DNA of 64,000 nucleotides from Flavobacterium sp. (GTDB lineage: Bacteria; Bacteroidota; Bacteroidia; Flavobacteriales; Flavobacteriaceae): the NCBI GenBank assembly GCA_016714905.1, contig JADKBW010000013.1:17411-81410 (forward strand). Reading direction: 5' to 3'. Shown in pieces: positions 49,692 through 59,639 of this stretch (position 1 is the first letter of the stretch; each line of letters opens with the position of its first letter). The translations under genes were made by a program, and so were the position numbers. The notes under the pieces are model-generated. The model made no database searches and had not been told where the DNA came from. It was given only the letters and a program-made list of their open reading frames with translations.

Positions 49692-51029
49692 ATGGAGAAT
49701 TTACAAAAATCAATTTTACAATCGACAACAGCCAAAATGTTAATGGTTGGTTTTCTAACAATAGCGCTTTTAATACCGCTATTCTTTGTTCAAAATTTAA
49801 TTAAAGAAAGAAGCAATCGGCAAAAGGAAGTAGTTGATGAAGTTTCCAATTTATGGGGAAATGAAGTGCAATTTTATGGGCCAATTTTACGTATTCCGTA
49901 TAAGGTCTATCAAGAATCAACAGTTGTAGATGAGAAAACCAAACAAACCAGTTTTCAAAGAAATGCTGTCATTGACTATGCTTATTTTTTTCCGGATCAA
50001 CTCAATAATGTATCTAACGTAAAAAAGAACACTTCATTAAAACGCGGGATTTACAATAATGTCGTCTTTACTGCTACGATGAAATTTGATGGAACGTTTA
50101 GCAAACCCAACCTTGAGAAATTGCAAATAAAAGAAGAAGATATACTTTGGAACAAGGCGACAGTCATGATAAAAACAACAAATCTGAAGAGTATAAAAAG
50201 CGACCTGAAAATTAGGCTTAATAATGAGATTTTATCTTTCGAATCGAAACCAGAAGAAGATAAATATTACGGTACGCTTGAAAGCAACAATTTTGACTAT
50301 AATGCAATTGGTGCAGGCAAAAACATTAACTTTCACTTCACAATGCAATATAACGGAAGCAAAAGTATTTCATTTATTCCCATCGGAAAAACTACAAAGG
50401 TTACAGTTGATTCCGATTGGGAATCGCCCAGCTTTAACGGTGCATTTGCGGCAAATAATACGACAAAGAAAATAAACAAAAAAGGCTTTCACGCAGAATG
50501 GAAAATTTTAGATATCAATAGATCTTTTTCGCAGCAATATGTCACAAAAGTACCCGATTTAAAGGAGTATTCGTTTGGAGTCAAACTTATTGAAACCGTC
50601 GATGAATACCAGCAAAATGAGAGAGCTTCGAAATACGGATTCTTGGTAATTGGGTTGACCTTCTTGATATTCTTTTTGATTCAATCCATTAGCAAAATTG
50701 ACATTCATATTTTTCAATACTCAATGATTGGCTTAGCCTTAATCATGTTTTACACGTTGCTGATATCCATTACTGAACATAGTAGTTTTAGCTTTGCGTA
50801 TACAATTGCGGGAATATCAGTTGTGGCTTTAATTTCGCTGTATTCCAAATCAATTTTGCAAAATATTAAGTTTCCCGCTTTTATTGGGATTGCCTTAACC
50901 GTGCTCTACACATTCATTTATGTAATTATCCAACTCGAAGATTATGCGCTGCTGGTTGGCAGTATTGGATTGTTTATGATCCTTGGTGCTGTGATGTATT
51001 TTTCAAGAAAAATAGATTGGAGCAAATAA
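49692..51029 (+). CDS. creD: CreD-like inner membrane protein
   Basis: Protein of 445 residues. An N-terminal membrane helix (MLMVGFLTIALLIPLFFV) precedes a large periplasmic region with GPILRIPYK, and six C-terminal helices start near residue 318. This is the CreD/CET architecture. In Enterobacteria creD belongs to the CreBC regulon and affects envelope integrity and resistance to colicins and beta-lactams. Here it sits behind its own operator-like motif after the winged-helix gene. Confidence 0.9.
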   Translation: MENLQKSILQSTTAKMLMVGFLTIALLIPLFFVQNLIKERSNRQKEVVDEVSNLWGNEVQFYGPILRIPYKVYQESTVVDEKTKQTSFQRNAVIDYAYFFPDQLNNVSNVKKNTSLKRGIYNNVVFTATMKFDGTFSKPNLEKLQIKEEDILWNKATVMIKTTNLKSIKSDLKIRLNNEILSFESKPEEDKYYGTLESNNFDYNAIGAGKNINFHFTMQYNGSKSISFIPIGKTTKVTVDSDWESPSFNGAFAANNTTKKINKKGFHAEWKILDINRSFSQQYVTKVPDLKEYSFGVKLIETVDEYQQNERASKYGFLVIGLTFLIFFLIQSISKIDIHIFQYSMIGLALIMFYTLLISITEHSSFSFAYTIAGISVVALISLYSKSILQNIKFPAFIGIALTVLYTFIYVIIQLEDYALLVGSIGLFMILGAVMYFSRKIDWSK

Positions 51030-51041
51030 AGAAATAGAAAT

Positions 51042-51075
51042 AAAAAACCCGACAGCTATCAACTGTCGGGTTTTT
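51042..51075. terminator. Bidirectional terminator
   Basis: AAAAACCCGACAG and CTGTCGGGTTTTT around an 8-base loop, between the convergent creD and sugar transporter genes. Confidence 0.92.
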
Positions 51076-51093
51076 AATGTGTTTAAAATATAA

Positions 51094-52533
51094 TCAATGT
51101 CCTCCGCCTACTTTCTGATCAAAATCAATTCCTTGACTTTTCAATATCTTACTAACCTTATAGGCATAATACGCCAAATAAGCGAAACAAAGTACACCCA
51201 CAATATAACTGGAATGAATGGTCGAAACATCTGCAATATATCCTTGCAACAAACTAATAAATCCACCACCCATAATCATCATAATCAAGAAACTACTGCC
51301 TTGACTGGTATGTTTTCCTAAGCCACTAATCGCCAAGGTAAAAATACAAGGCCATAAAGTACTACAGAATAATCCAACACTCGTAAAGGCGTAAACGCTG
51401 ATCATGCCATCTGTCGCCATACCAATTAGTAGCGCTAAAATCCCTAATCCAGAGAAAATGAATAACATTCGAGCTGGATTTCCTTTACTGGCCATGTCGG
51501 CAACAATCAAAACTAGGATGACGAGCGCATAGACATAAAATGGCGTCAAATCGTGTTTCGCTACTGCATTTACAAATAAGAAAACACCAAAAGCCAAATA
51601 GGGTGCGATAAATCGGAGTATTTTTTGTCGATTCATATTGTCTGTAAAAGCTTCAACAGCTCCCGTCCAACGACCAATCATCAAACTTGCCCAATACAAT
51701 GAAATATACGGCGCAATATCTTTGGTCATGAAACCGAGATTTTTTTCCATATACGCTGGCAAATTACTCGCGGTAGAAACTTCAACACCTACATACACAA
51801 AAATACCAATCATTCCCAATACCAATTGTGGATATTGCAAGGCAGAACTGCGAGACGAAGCTGCTTCAGTTTCTGATTCAATAACCTTCGCTTGCGGTCG
51901 GTCTGGTAAAGAGGAAAACTTTAGGAGAATAGCAAACAACTAAGAATGCCAATCCCAAAATCAAATACGGAATTTTCACACTCTCGATGCTCGCGCACGT
52001 CTGTATTGCTTGAAGCGGCAGATCCCAAAATGGCAAAACTTACGATAAGTGGACCGATTGTGGTACCCAAATTATTGATTCCTCCGGCGAGCGTAAGATG
52101 TCTGCGAACCGGTGGCACTGGATCCAAAGCAAAGGCTAATGGATTCGCCACGGTTTGTTGCAGAGAAAAACCCAAGGCAACCAAACAATCCACAAAGCAT
52201 CAAAGTAAATGAACCGCTATTAGCCGCAGGATAAAACAATAAGGTTCCCAAAGCGGAAATCCCAACCCCAATGCCAATGAATTTTGTACCAATTCTATTG
52301 ATCAAATCGCCTTTGGTTAAGTAAGAAATCAATAAATAAATCAACGACCCAACGGTATAGGCGATATAAAAAGCTAAGGAAACCAATTGACTTTGCACTT
52401 GTGTCAAATCGAATGCTTTTTTAAACACCGGAATTAGAATGTCATTACTGGCTGCCACGAATCCCCAGAAGAAAAAGACGCTTGCCAGCGGAATAAACTG
52501 TGCCCAATTGGTTTTTAAGTTTTGTGTACTCAT
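51094..52533 (-). CDS. FucP-type sugar:H+ MFS transporter (three frameshifts)
   Basis: About 479 residues with 12 membrane helices, similar to the fucose/glucose/galactose permease family: FFFWGFVAASNDILIPVFKKAF at the start, FSLQQTVANPLAFALDP, GGINNLGTTIGPL and GVEVSTASNLPAYMEK. The frame is interrupted by three single-base insertions: an extra A in 52183-52185, an extra base in 51993-51995 and an extra A in 51915-51918. The three sum to one codon, so both ends lie in the same frame. It lies 19 bases downstream of the GH97 gene, consistent with import of released glucose. Confidence 0.87.
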
Positions 52534-52552
52534 AATAATTTGGTTTGGTTGG

Positions 52553-54652
52553 TTAGTTGATTGGTTGGAAACTAATTGCAGTTCCTCCTCCAGGAGCTAA
52601 ATGTAATTTAATTTTTGATTTGTTGGTAACTTGAATTGTTTTTATAGCGTAAGATTTCGGATTGGTATCCCAGGATGCGTCTTTTCCATCTTCATAAATC
52701 GTCGCTTGGTATTTTTTTCCTGGTGTAAGAAAGTCACATTTAATTTCAGTTTTTCTTGCATTCTCGTCGGTAATTGAACCTAAAAACCAAGATTCTTTTC
52801 CTTTTGTTTTTCGGGCAACGGTAATATAGTCTCCGGGTTCCGCTTCGAGGTACTTACTGTCTTGCCAATCAACTGCAACCTCTTTAATAAATTGAAAGGC
52901 ATCAGCATGCTTCTCATAATTTTCCGGCAAATCGGCCGCCATCTGCAAAGGCGAGTACATCGTAACATATAATGCTAATTGCTTAGCTAAAGTAGTATGT
53001 ACTTGTGCTGTTTTGGTTTTGTCATACGTACTCATTTTGATTTCGAAAATGCCAGGTGTATAATCCATCGGGCCGCCTAGTAATCGTGTGAATGGCAAAA
53101 TGGTTTCGTGCATTGGCGGGTTTCCGACACTCCACGCATTGAACTCATTACCTCGCGCTGCCTCGGAGCAAATGTAATTGGGATAAGTTCTGTGAACTCC
53201 GGTCGGTCGTGAACTTTCATGCGAGTTAACCATAAATTTATAATCCGCAGCGCGCCGTGCAACGAAATTGAAGTGATTCACCATTGATTGTCCGTCGTGA
53301 AATTCACCTCTTGGAATAATCCATCCTACATAGCCCGTCTTCACCGCTGGATAACCATACTCTTTCATCAAGTTGAACGCACGATCCAAATGTCTTTCGT
53401 AGTTGGAAACCGAAGCGGAAGTTTCGTGGTGCATAATCATTTTGATTCCTTTAGATTTTGCGTAGTCATTGACTTCTTTCAAATTAAAATCAGGATAAGG
53501 AGTAACAAAATCAAATACTTCTTCTTTACGATCTCCAAACCACTCTTCCCAACCGACATTCCAACCTTCGACTAAGACGCCATCGAAACCATTCTTTGCT
53601 GCAAAATCGATGTAGCGCTTTGTATTTGTTGTAGTTGCCCCGTGCTTTCCAGTGGGTTTCAGCGCATCCTCAGGTTTGTTCTGTGCGTTTTGTGAACCCG
53701 CGTAATCCCAAGTCGATTTTCCAACATGCATTTCCCACCAAATACCTACGTATTTCATGGGTTTGATCCACGAAGTATCGTCAATTTTAGAAGGCTCATT
53801 CAAATTCAAAATCATTTTAGATCCGATGATATCACGGGCATCATCGCTCACCATGATGGTTCTCCACGGCGATGCACAAGGCGTTCTCAAATTGGCTTTA
53901 TCGCCCACTGCGTTGGGAACCAAATGCGACTTTAAACTCATTTTTGCAACATCAACATCCAAATGCATCAACGGATAATTGACTACCGCGGCTTCAAAAA
54001 TATTCAAATAGACTTTATCTTTAGATTTCATCATGAGCGGTGCTTGCACTATAAATTGACCTGCGATTGATTTCATTCCGATGCCATTATTCAAATCAAC
54101 TTTCTTGGTATTTATTTCAGAGAAAAGTGATTCTTGGTAGATATATTCGTTGCTGTCAAAATCTCCAGGCAACCAAAAAACCTTGTGATTTTCGGTTAAA
54201 TTAAACTCCGTAACTTCTTCTGCGATAGTAAAGTAATTCAAATCTTTTTGCAAAGGGAAATCATATCGAAAAGCGACACCTTCATCAAAAACACGGAAAA
54301 TAATATTCATTTTTCTAGCAGTCCCCATTTGAGTAAGGGCAATAGTCAACTCATTATAATGATTAACAATATTGGATTGTTCCCCTAAAACAGGTTGCCA
54401 AGTTTCATTGAAGGTTGAAGTTTTGCTTTCTTCTAATTTGAAGTGCGACGCCAAATCGGCACCATTCTTTAACGTAATTCCAAGGTAACTTTGAAGGATA
54501 ATTGGTTTGTTTTTGTACGTTACTGAATAGGTTGGCTTCCCTTTTTCAGCGAAGTCAAAAGTCAAGGTAACTTGTTTGGATGGAGATTGAATCGATTGCG
54601 CGTGTGTAAAAAATACGAAAGATAGAAATACAAGAGAGAATACTTTTTTCAT
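52553..54652 (-). CDS. Glycoside hydrolase family 97 alpha-glucosidase/galactosidase
   Basis: Secreted enzyme of 699 residues. Signal peptide MKKVFSLVFLSFVFFTHAQS. The N-terminal beta-sandwich gives way to a TIM barrel from about residue 280, with YVGIWWEMHVGKSTWD, GFDGVLVEGWNVGWEEWFGD and MIMHHETSASVSNYE. At the position where retaining members carry their nucleophile the sequence reads AVKTGYVG, with Gly instead of Asp, which suggests the inverting SusB-type alpha-glucosidase subgroup. Glutamates in VNSHESSRPTG and CSEAARGNE fit the inverting catalytic set. Transcribed with the sugar transporter gene. Confidence 0.9.
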   Translation of the reverse strand: MKKVFSLVFLSFVFFTHAQSIQSPSKQVTLTFDFAEKGKPTYSVTYKNKPIILQSYLGITLKNGADLASHFKLEESKTSTFNETWQPVLGEQSNIVNHYNELTIALTQMGTARKMNIIFRVFDEGVAFRYDFPLQKDLNYFTIAEEVTEFNLTENHKVFWLPGDFDSNEYIYQESLFSEINTKKVDLNNGIGMKSIAGQFIVQAPLMMKSKDKVYLNIFEAAVVNYPLMHLDVDVAKMSLKSHLVPNAVGDKANLRTPCASPWRTIMVSDDARDIIGSKMILNLNEPSKIDDTSWIKPMKYVGIWWEMHVGKSTWDYAGSQNAQNKPEDALKPTGKHGATTTNTKRYIDFAAKNGFDGVLVEGWNVGWEEWFGDRKEEVFDFVTPYPDFNLKEVNDYAKSKGIKMIMHHETSASVSNYERHLDRAFNLMKEYGYPAVKTGYVGWIIPRGEFHDGQSMVNHFNFVARRAADYKFMVNSHESSRPTGVHRTYPNYICSEAARGNEFNAWSVGNPPMHETILPFTRLLGGPMDYTPGIFEIKMSTYDKTKTAQVHTTLAKQLALYVTMYSPLQMAADLPENYEKHADAFQFIKEVAVDWQDSKYLEAEPGDYITVARKTKGKESWFLGSITDENARKTEIKCDFLTPGKKYQATIYEDGKDASWDTNPKSYAIKTIQVTNKSKIKLHLAPGGGTAISFQPIN

Positions 54653-54696
54653 ACAACTAATTTTTTTTAAAGATAAAAAATATACTATTACTAAAA

Positions 54697-54743
54697 AAAA
54701 CAGCAGCTAAACTATGAACTCAATATAGTGTAGCTGCTGTTTT
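54697..54743 (-). terminator. Terminator after the Omp28-like gene
   Basis: 13-base arms AAAACAGCAGCTA and TAGCTGCTGTTTT around a 21-base loop. On the minus strand a T run follows the stem. Confidence 0.75.
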
Positions 54744-54761
54744 CAGACATTGCATTGATGA

Positions 54762-56117
54762 TTATTCCTTGATAAATTTCTTGGTTTTTGTACCGTTATC
54801 CGTTTTTATTTTAAGCAAATACATACCTGAAGTCAAAGCTGAAATATTGATCTCTGCATTATCGTTATTCAATTCCTCATTAATTAACAGTTGTCCATTC
54901 AAATTATAGATAGAGACTTTATCTCCAAAATTAAATTCTATACCACTTATTTGAATTGAGTTATTCGCTGGGTTTGGATAAATCGAAAATTCGGTTTGTG
55001 ATGCAAAGCTTTCATTTGACAACAATTGAGCAAAATCAAATCTAGCGGCATTCATTGTATTTTTTAATGTGCCATTCTTTCTATATACCATAGCAATTAA
55101 AGACAAATTATTCACATTCCATGCTGCAGGAATTGTAAAACTGTAGGAATTTGTATAATCAGTATTCAAAACTGGCGTTACAGGAATAATTCCAGATGTA
55201 CCATCTGGTCCACCGAGCATTTTTCGAACTACATTATCATGAGTATAAGGGTTTGTAGCATTCACCTGAGTACCCACAATACCATTTTCCACTATATAAA
55301 CATTGGTGTAATAATTACCATTTTCAACATACTTAAAATTAGTCACCACATTAACATCGAGTTGACGAGATACTATGTTGTAGGAAGGAAAGATTGAGAA
55401 TTGAACCGGAGTAATTGAATTAGCTCTCGAATTCATTTCTGAAAGCCAAAGATTTCGATTAGTGTTTATCACATAACTTCCATCTTCACTCATGTTAATC
55501 ATAGCACCTGGTGTGAAAACACTACCATTAAAATAATTATTAAAATAGGTATCTACTTCTGGGATTGCGTAGATATCACCATCATGAAAAACTGCTATTG
55601 CTGTATTTGGCAATGGTTTAATCGTTGCAATTGCTGCAGCACCTTCAGGACAATATTGACACCATGTTCCCGTTGACTCTTCAAAAAGATTAACCTTTGT
55701 AACAAAGGCATTTGCACTTAAAGCGGTAAAATTAAAGGTTAGTGTGTCGTTAGCCGCATTGTTATCACCAACTGCCTTTACCCATACTTTTAGCACATGC
55801 GGGCCAGCTGTTGTTGCTCGCGCTTCACTTAGACTCATAAAACTCACAGTTGAATTCCCTGAAGTCAATCCGCCACCACCAATATTTGACACCCCACTAA
55901 TGTTTGGCGTTCCATTATCAAGTTTCCACCCAGTTCTAAACGATGTAATTGCAGAACCAGAAATATTTCTTATCCTTCCATCAACTGGTCTGTACACATT
56001 TACTTTAACATAGCGTTGAAACCCAATGCTAGTAATAATTGCATCGCCTGCAAATACTTGAGAAAATGATAAAATTAAGTAACAAAAAATTAGACTTTTT
56101 TTAGTAGAGATTTTCAT
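54762..56117 (-). CDS. Omp28-like thioredoxin-fold protein with T9SS sorting domain
   Basis: Secreted protein of 451 residues. Signal peptide ends near SFSQVFAG; the Omp28-related domain begins VNLFEESTGTWCQYCPEGAA, with the CQYC pair matching a thioredoxin-like CxxC. The final 75 residues form a type A sorting domain: FSIYPNPANNSIQISG, VSIYNLNGQLLINEE and LTSGMYLLKIKTDNG. Probably a surface-exported protein of unknown activity. Its terminator lies just downstream. Confidence 0.87.
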   Translation of the reverse strand: MKISTKKSLIFCYLILSFSQVFAGDAIITSIGFQRYVKVNVYRPVDGRIRNISGSAITSFRTGWKLDNGTPNISGVSNIGGGGLTSGNSTVSFMSLSEARATTAGPHVLKVWVKAVGDNNAANDTLTFNFTALSANAFVTKVNLFEESTGTWCQYCPEGAAAIATIKPLPNTAIAVFHDGDIYAIPEVDTYFNNYFNGSVFTPGAMINMSEDGSYVINTNRNLWLSEMNSRANSITPVQFSIFPSYNIVSRQLDVNVVTNFKYVENGNYYTNVYIVENGIVGTQVNATNPYTHDNVVRKMLGGPDGTSGIIPVTPVLNTDYTNSYSFTIPAAWNVNNLSLIAMVYRKNGTLKNTMNAARFDFAQLLSNESFASQTEFSIYPNPANNSIQISGIEFNFGDKVSIYNLNGQLLINEELNNDNAEINISALTSGMYLLKIKTDNGTKTKKFIKE

Positions 56118-56211
56118 TTTATTTATTTGTGTTAATTGAAATAATATGCGAATTTAAATTTAATTGTTGAACACCAGCAGAAATATCTTAATTAAAGAGA
56201 AATTAATTTAC

Positions 56212-57414
56212 TTAATCAACTTCAACGTAATCTTGTAGGTATTCAAATCGCTTAGTGAGTTTCCCGTTTTCCGTCATTTTTGATCGTTCTAATATACCAT
56301 CTTTGTCTCCATTAAAGAATGCTGGAATGACGAATTTCATAAACATTTCGCCAAATCCTTCGCTGGCATCTTTCGGCAATTCGCAAGGCAAATTATCCAC
56401 CGACATGACTACAATAGCGCCTGGATGCGTGTAGGGGACTTCTTTATTTTCCGAAGGCAAATAACCAAAAAACGGATCCGCGATGGTCGATGCTTTCAAT
56501 GTGCAAGCAATAGGTCCTTCCACGTCGCAGGAAATATCAGCCACTACTTTAATTTTACAATCTACCGCTTGAAGCATAGCTTGAGACAAAATTTCCGGTC
56601 CATCATTTCCATAAAAGTGTCCAGCCATAAAGATATCCGACACTTTCGTAAATCGCTCAAAATTAGAGGTATATTCAGTGGGATGGGCATAGAAGTCTTC
56701 TTTTGTAGCTGGTTGACCATCTTTCCTTTTATAATAATCAATGACGTCAATCTGCGTATAAACGGGCTCTGAGTAATTCTTAGATAGATAATTTTCGATA
56801 GAAACTTCTTTGATTTTCATTCCGTCGAGGATTTCTTTAGCACCCATGGCTACTTTTCCGTGACCTGTCAGTACAATTTTGATGGGTGGCAAAACTTGGC
56901 GTTTGAGTCGCGCCACAAGGTCTTCTTTACTAGACAAAGTTTCTGCTTTTGGTATGGCAAACAATTCGAACTTAATTCCAAAAGCACGCAATCCGTTATA
57001 AGCGCCCACGATTCCTGCATACCTGCCAAAACCGATGAGTCTTTTATAATTGGAATCGACAATCGTCTCGTGGTCATACAAATCGATTTTCTTTTCTAAA
57101 ATCGCTTGCAATAACTTTCGATTATGCGTTTGTTTTTTGAGTGTATGCGAAAAGAAAAAGTACTTTTTATTTGGAATTAGTGCCTCTACAGGAACTTCTT
57201 TAACACCAAAAAGCACATCGCAATCCGTCATGTCATTGCTCAGTTCAATTCCTTTTGCGGCGTATTCTTCGTCAGGAAAAACACGAATGTCAGAATGTTC
57301 TACTTTGATTTGCACCTCAGGATGCTCTTTCTTCATTCGCTCTAATTCCTCAGGCGTAAAGACCACTCGGCGGTCGGGTGGATTTTTTCTTTCTTTGATA
57401 ATTCCGAATTTCAT
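56212..57414 (-). CDS. Alanine dehydrogenase/saccharopine dehydrogenase-like NAD(P) oxidoreductase
   Basis: Protein of 400 residues. The N-terminal AlaDh/PNT-type domain starts MKFGIIKERKNPPDRRVVFT, with GVKEVPVEALIPNKKYFFFSHT. A Rossmann segment IKIVLTGHGKVAMGAKEIL and later VVADISCDVEGPIACT match lysine-forming saccharopine dehydrogenase relatives. The ATG at 57414 is chosen over one 9 codons upstream since homology begins there. The substrate is uncertain; a role in lysine or related amino acid metabolism is inferred. Confidence 0.8.
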   Translation of the reverse strand: MKFGIIKERKNPPDRRVVFTPEELERMKKEHPEVQIKVEHSDIRVFPDEEYAAKGIELSNDMTDCDVLFGVKEVPVEALIPNKKYFFFSHTLKKQTHNRKLLQAILEKKIDLYDHETIVDSNYKRLIGFGRYAGIVGAYNGLRAFGIKFELFAIPKAETLSSKEDLVARLKRQVLPPIKIVLTGHGKVAMGAKEILDGMKIKEVSIENYLSKNYSEPVYTQIDVIDYYKRKDGQPATKEDFYAHPTEYTSNFERFTKVSDIFMAGHFYGNDGPEILSQAMLQAVDCKIKVVADISCDVEGPIACTLKASTIADPFFGYLPSENKEVPYTHPGAIVVMSVDNLPCELPKDASEGFGEMFMKFVIPAFFNGDKDGILERSKMTENGKLTKRFEYLQDYVEVD

Positions 57415-57574
57415 AGACTGGGGCTTTTTTAACGGCATCAAATGTAAAGTATAACTACAACGTTTTCAAAACTTTTTTTCTTAAAAAAAAACACTACAAC
57501 TAAAAGCTAAAAAATGGTTAATAAAATGTTCATAACCCAAAAAACACGTCAGAATTCCCGTAGCTTTGTTTCTC

Positions 57575-57582
57575 TATATTTG
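57575..57582 (+). promoter_or_regulatory. Bacteroidetes -7 promoter element
   Basis: TATATTTG fits TANNTTTG, 18 bases before the ATG at 57601 and supports that start over the one at 57514. Confidence 0.6.
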
Positions 57583-57600
57583 CTAATAAAGCATTTAAAT

Positions 57601-58797
57601 ATGAAGTCAACTAAATTTTTCTACTATATTTTCCTCGTTAGTATTATCGTTTTAATGATTACTTGCACCAAGCAAGAGCGAAATGAAGTTGAAAAAAGCG
57701 GAATAAATGAAAAGGGGTTGCCGACGATGATTCCATCTAAAGTCGCTTACTCCAAATTAGAATCTTCTTATCTTTCCAACAAGAAATCTTGCGTGGAAAG
57801 ATATTGTGGCAAATACTGGAGCAATGAAAACAACAACTTTAGTTTTCTAGTAGCAAAAGACGGACAAATCATTTACGAAAAATATCAAGGAGTTGGAAAT
57901 AGAGAGCAAGACATTGCCATTACACAAAATACACCACTTCATATTGCTTCGGTAAGCAAAGTATTGACTGCTACTGCTGCCTTGTTGTTGATTAACCAAA
58001 ACAAAATTGGATTGGACCAGAAAGTCAATACGATTTTAGATAATTTTCCTTATCCGGAAATTACTGTTCGCACTTTATTAGATCACCGAACTGGACTACG
58101 GAATTACGCTTATTTTACGGAAGATAAAGGCGTTTGGGATCGAAAAAAGACTTTAACCAATCAGGATATTTTGAACTTATTTGTCGAGAAGAACATTCAG
58201 TTAGAATCGACTACCGATACACGGTTTGCTTATTGCAATACCAATTATGCTGTCTTAGCATCGATTATTGAAAAAGTGACAGAGCTATCCTACCCGCAGG
58301 CAATGAAGGAAATGATTTTTAATCCATTAGGAATGACGGATACGTATGTTTTTGAATACGACAAACATTTAGAAACTGCGATTCCTTCGTATAAAGCGAG
58401 TAATATGCGTTTGGCTTATGATTATTTGGATGCGGTATATGGAGACAAAAATATTTATTCGACGCCAAGAGATTTGCTTAAATTTGATATGGCTCGAAAA
58501 GCGCCGACTTTTTTAAAGAAAAAACTACGCGATCAAATTTATGTTGGTTATAGCAATGAGCACAAGGGCACTAAAAACTACGGTCTTGGTGTTCGATTGA
58601 TTGAATGGGAAACCGGTCAGAAATTTGTCTTTCACAACGGTTGGTGGCATGGGAACACCTCATCCTATATCTCTTTGATGAAAGAAGGCGTAACGATTAT
58701 TGCACTTTCGAATAAATTCAACAAAAACATCTACGCAGTAAGAAAACTAGCACCAGCATTTGGAGATTATCCGTTTGACTTTGCGGATGAGGACTAG
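57601..58797 (+). CDS. Class C beta-lactamase-like serine hydrolase, lipoprotein
   Basis: Protein of 398 residues with leader FFYYIFLVSIIVLMITC (lipobox-like MITC). Catalytic elements of the beta-lactamase/penicillin-binding fold are present: SVSK (nucleophile Ser and Lys), the YxN element YCNTNYA, and an HNG near the end (FVFHNGWWHG) where HxG or KTG is expected. The family covers esterases, D-aminopeptidases and cell-wall peptidases, so lactam resistance should not be assumed. Probably acts at the outer membrane or periplasm. Confidence 0.85.
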   Translation: MKSTKFFYYIFLVSIIVLMITCTKQERNEVEKSGINEKGLPTMIPSKVAYSKLESSYLSNKKSCVERYCGKYWSNENNNFSFLVAKDGQIIYEKYQGVGNREQDIAITQNTPLHIASVSKVLTATAALLLINQNKIGLDQKVNTILDNFPYPEITVRTLLDHRTGLRNYAYFTEDKGVWDRKKTLTNQDILNLFVEKNIQLESTTDTRFAYCNTNYAVLASIIEKVTELSYPQAMKEMIFNPLGMTDTYVFEYDKHLETAIPSYKASNMRLAYDYLDAVYGDKNIYSTPRDLLKFDMARKAPTFLKKKLRDQIYVGYSNEHKGTKNYGLGVRLIEWETGQKFVFHNGWWHGNTSSYISLMKEGVTIIALSNKFNKNIYAVRKLAPAFGDYPFDFADED

Positions 58798-58802
58798 GTT
58801 AA

Positions 58803-58850
58803 TTGATAATGGATAATGGATAATTGATAATTGATAATGGATAATTATTT
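58803..58850. repeat. Short tandem repeats of GATAATT(G/A)/GATAATGG
   Basis: At least five consecutive copies of a 7-8 base unit (TTGATAATGGATAATGGATA and onward) directly follow the stop of the serine hydrolase. Low complexity; function not evident. Confidence 0.7.
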
Positions 58851-58930
58851 ATTTTCGTAGTGTTGCGTGTTTCTTTAATAAAAACTTTTTTTTAGTTTTC
58901 TTTTGAATGAATGCGTTTCTAATAAGACGG

Positions 58931-59013
58931 AATCCTAGCCCTGATAGTAGCGGCATCCTTTGTTCTGGGGGTTCAGAACAAAAGATATAGCGAATAGCAG
59001 GTTCCCGGCTCCG
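58931..59013 (+). repeat. Dispersed flavobacterial intergenic repeat, copy B
   Basis: AATCCTAGCCCTGATAG at the start and GCAGGTTCCCGGCTCC at the end align with copy A. Stem CTTTGTTCTG (58958-58967) pairs with CAGAACAAAAG (58974-58984, one bulged A). Compared with copy A, stem pairs G-C to T-A and C-G to T-A changed on both sides. Confidence 0.75.
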
Positions 59014-59068
59014 AAAATAAATCATAACATTTAACGCTTCTCTAACTCCTAAAATTTATAGTTTGCAC

Positions 59069-59076
59069 TATATTTG
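59069..59076 (+). promoter_or_regulatory. ssrA -7 promoter element
   Basis: TATATTTG matches TANNTTTG, 57 bases upstream of the mature tmRNA 5' end, leaving room for a short precursor leader. Confidence 0.5.
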
Positions 59077-59133
59077 CAGCTCAATTATTAATTCGTAATT
59101 ATTAATTCGTAATTCGTAATTGTTAATTAATTT

Positions 59134-59526
59134 GGGGTCGACTGGTTTTGACAGCAAGTCGAATTGAACAGTAAGCACGTCGAGAACGGAGACAAATCTC
59201 GTAAATCCATGTCTCAAAACTTTACACGGCGAAGGAAACTACGCTCTTGCTGCATAATCTGAATTAAAGTAAGATTAGCCACGTCCTACCAGGTAGGAAA
59301 GTGAGATTCACCTCGAAAGCCCTGGTTCTTGGCGGTCGGTTTAGGTGAATCGTAAATAGGAACCTAAGCATCGTTTGGCTTCGAGACGGTGACGAAAATT
59401 AAAGAAGATAAGCGTTTGGTGGTTGTTCCTGTCCTAGCCCAACGTCGAAAATTCAAACAGGAAATAAACGTGTAGAAAGCTCTTTAGTTGCTTGTTTGGA
59501 CGGGAGTTCGACTCTCCCCGACTCCA
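59134..59526 (+). ncRNA. ssrA: Transfer-messenger RNA (tmRNA)
   Basis: The 5' end GGGGTCGACTGGTTTTGACA and the 3' end GGGAGTTCGACTCTCCCCGA then CTCCA give the tRNA-like domain: a 7-base acceptor stem (59134-59140 with 59519-59525) and a T arm. The tag reading frame at 59228-59257 encodes GEGNYALAA followed by TAA. The CCA is not fully encoded after the discriminator A. It rescues stalled ribosomes and tags the product for proteolysis. An integrase gene 250 bases downstream marks the 3' end as an insertion target. Confidence 0.95.
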
Positions 59527-59550
59527 CTTTATCATTATCAAATGAAACTA

Positions 59551-59585
59551 AAAGCCCGTAAATCTTAGGATTTACGGGCTTTTTT
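59551..59585 (+). terminator. ssrA terminator
   Basis: AAAGCCCGTAAAT and ATTTACGGGCTTT around a short loop, followed by a T run, 25 bases after the tmRNA end. Confidence 0.9.
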
Positions 59586-59639
59586 GGTTTTTAACGTTTT
59601 CAAAAATTGGCATTTTGTAGCAATTTCTCGGTTAGGAAA

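Larger units (their letters stand above)
58798..59133. other. Intergenic region upstream of ssrA
   Basis: A 336-base gap holding AT tandem repeats (58803-58850), intergenic repeat copy B (58931-59013), the ssrA promoter element and a leader with repeats of AATTCGTAATT. No ORF. Confidence 0.7.

Noticed and set aside
57601..58797. Beta-lactam resistance gene
   Set aside because: The fold has SxxK and YxN, but the family is broad and the lactamase-specific context is missing.
59134..59526. A tRNA gene at the 59.1-59.5 kb locus
   Set aside because: The tRNA-like ends belong to tmRNA, with a tag reading frame between them.
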